From Planctomycetaceae bacterium (GTDB taxonomy: Bacteria; Planctomycetota; Planctomycetia; Pirellulales; Thermoguttaceae), in assembly GCA_031266315.1 (NCBI GenBank), contig JAISBG010000452.1:1-5901 (forward strand): 5,901 nt of DNA, in the 5' to 3' direction. This document shows, piece by piece, positions 5,871 through 5,901 of this stretch. Made by a program: the position numbers and the translations under genes. Every line of letters starts with the position of its first letter. The first letter of the stretch is position 1. The notes beneath the pieces were generated by a model. It was not told where the DNA came from. It did no database searches and was given only the letters and a program-made list of their open reading frames with translations.

Positions 5871-5901
5871 AGTTAATAGTGGAGAGTTGATAGTTAATAG
5901 T
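5871..5901 (+). repeat. Direct repeat AGTTAATAGT at the window edge
   Basis: AGTTAATAGT occurs at 5871-5880 and again at 5892-5901, separated by 11 nt that contain the related word AGTTGATAG. This looks like the beginning of a degenerate tandem repeat that may continue beyond the window. Confidence 0.55.

Overview
All six protein genes I can support lie on the minus strand. The ClpP N-terminus (RDYQ…MTLGDLLLENRI…) resembles, from memory, ClpP proteins of Planctomycetota. Moderate-to-low GC and several genes without a clear Shine-Dalgarno site fit that, possibly a host-associated or anaerobic lineage. This is an inference from one protein and gene style, not a database result.

Reading in the direction of transcription (high to low coordinates), the window starts with a gene-free stretch (5756-5901) holding three short hairpins and a small direct repeat. 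A tightly coupled gene pair follows: an ABC/AAA-type ATPase (4307-5755) and a 180-residue protein with a PD-(D/E)XK-like nuclease signature (3762-4304), only 2 nt apart, with the second gene's ribosome binding site inside the end of the first. This looks like a two-gene ATPase-plus-nuclease module of the kind used in anti-phage defence, and it is the best candidate here for an undescribed system.

Downstream, nearly the whole 328-nt gap (3434-3761) is one large imperfect palindrome with arms of about 140 nt. Each arm itself contains smaller GC-rich hairpins. Next is a SNF2-family helicase-like ATPase (1469-3433) whose N-terminal part carries an acidic pentapeptide repeat encoded by 15-bp units. 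A 317-nt gap with no gene separates it from clpP (525-1151).

clpP is followed after 42 nt by a VapBC-type toxin-antitoxin pair. The antitoxin-like gene (210-482) overlaps by 4 nt the GTG start of a PIN-domain toxin, which runs off the left edge of the window (1-213). ClpP is a core protease, while the toxin-antitoxin pair, the ATPase/nuclease pair and perhaps the SNF2 protein are accessory. The mix suggests accessory or defence genes accumulated beside a housekeeping locus. No RNA genes, CRISPR arrays, transposases or integrases were seen.
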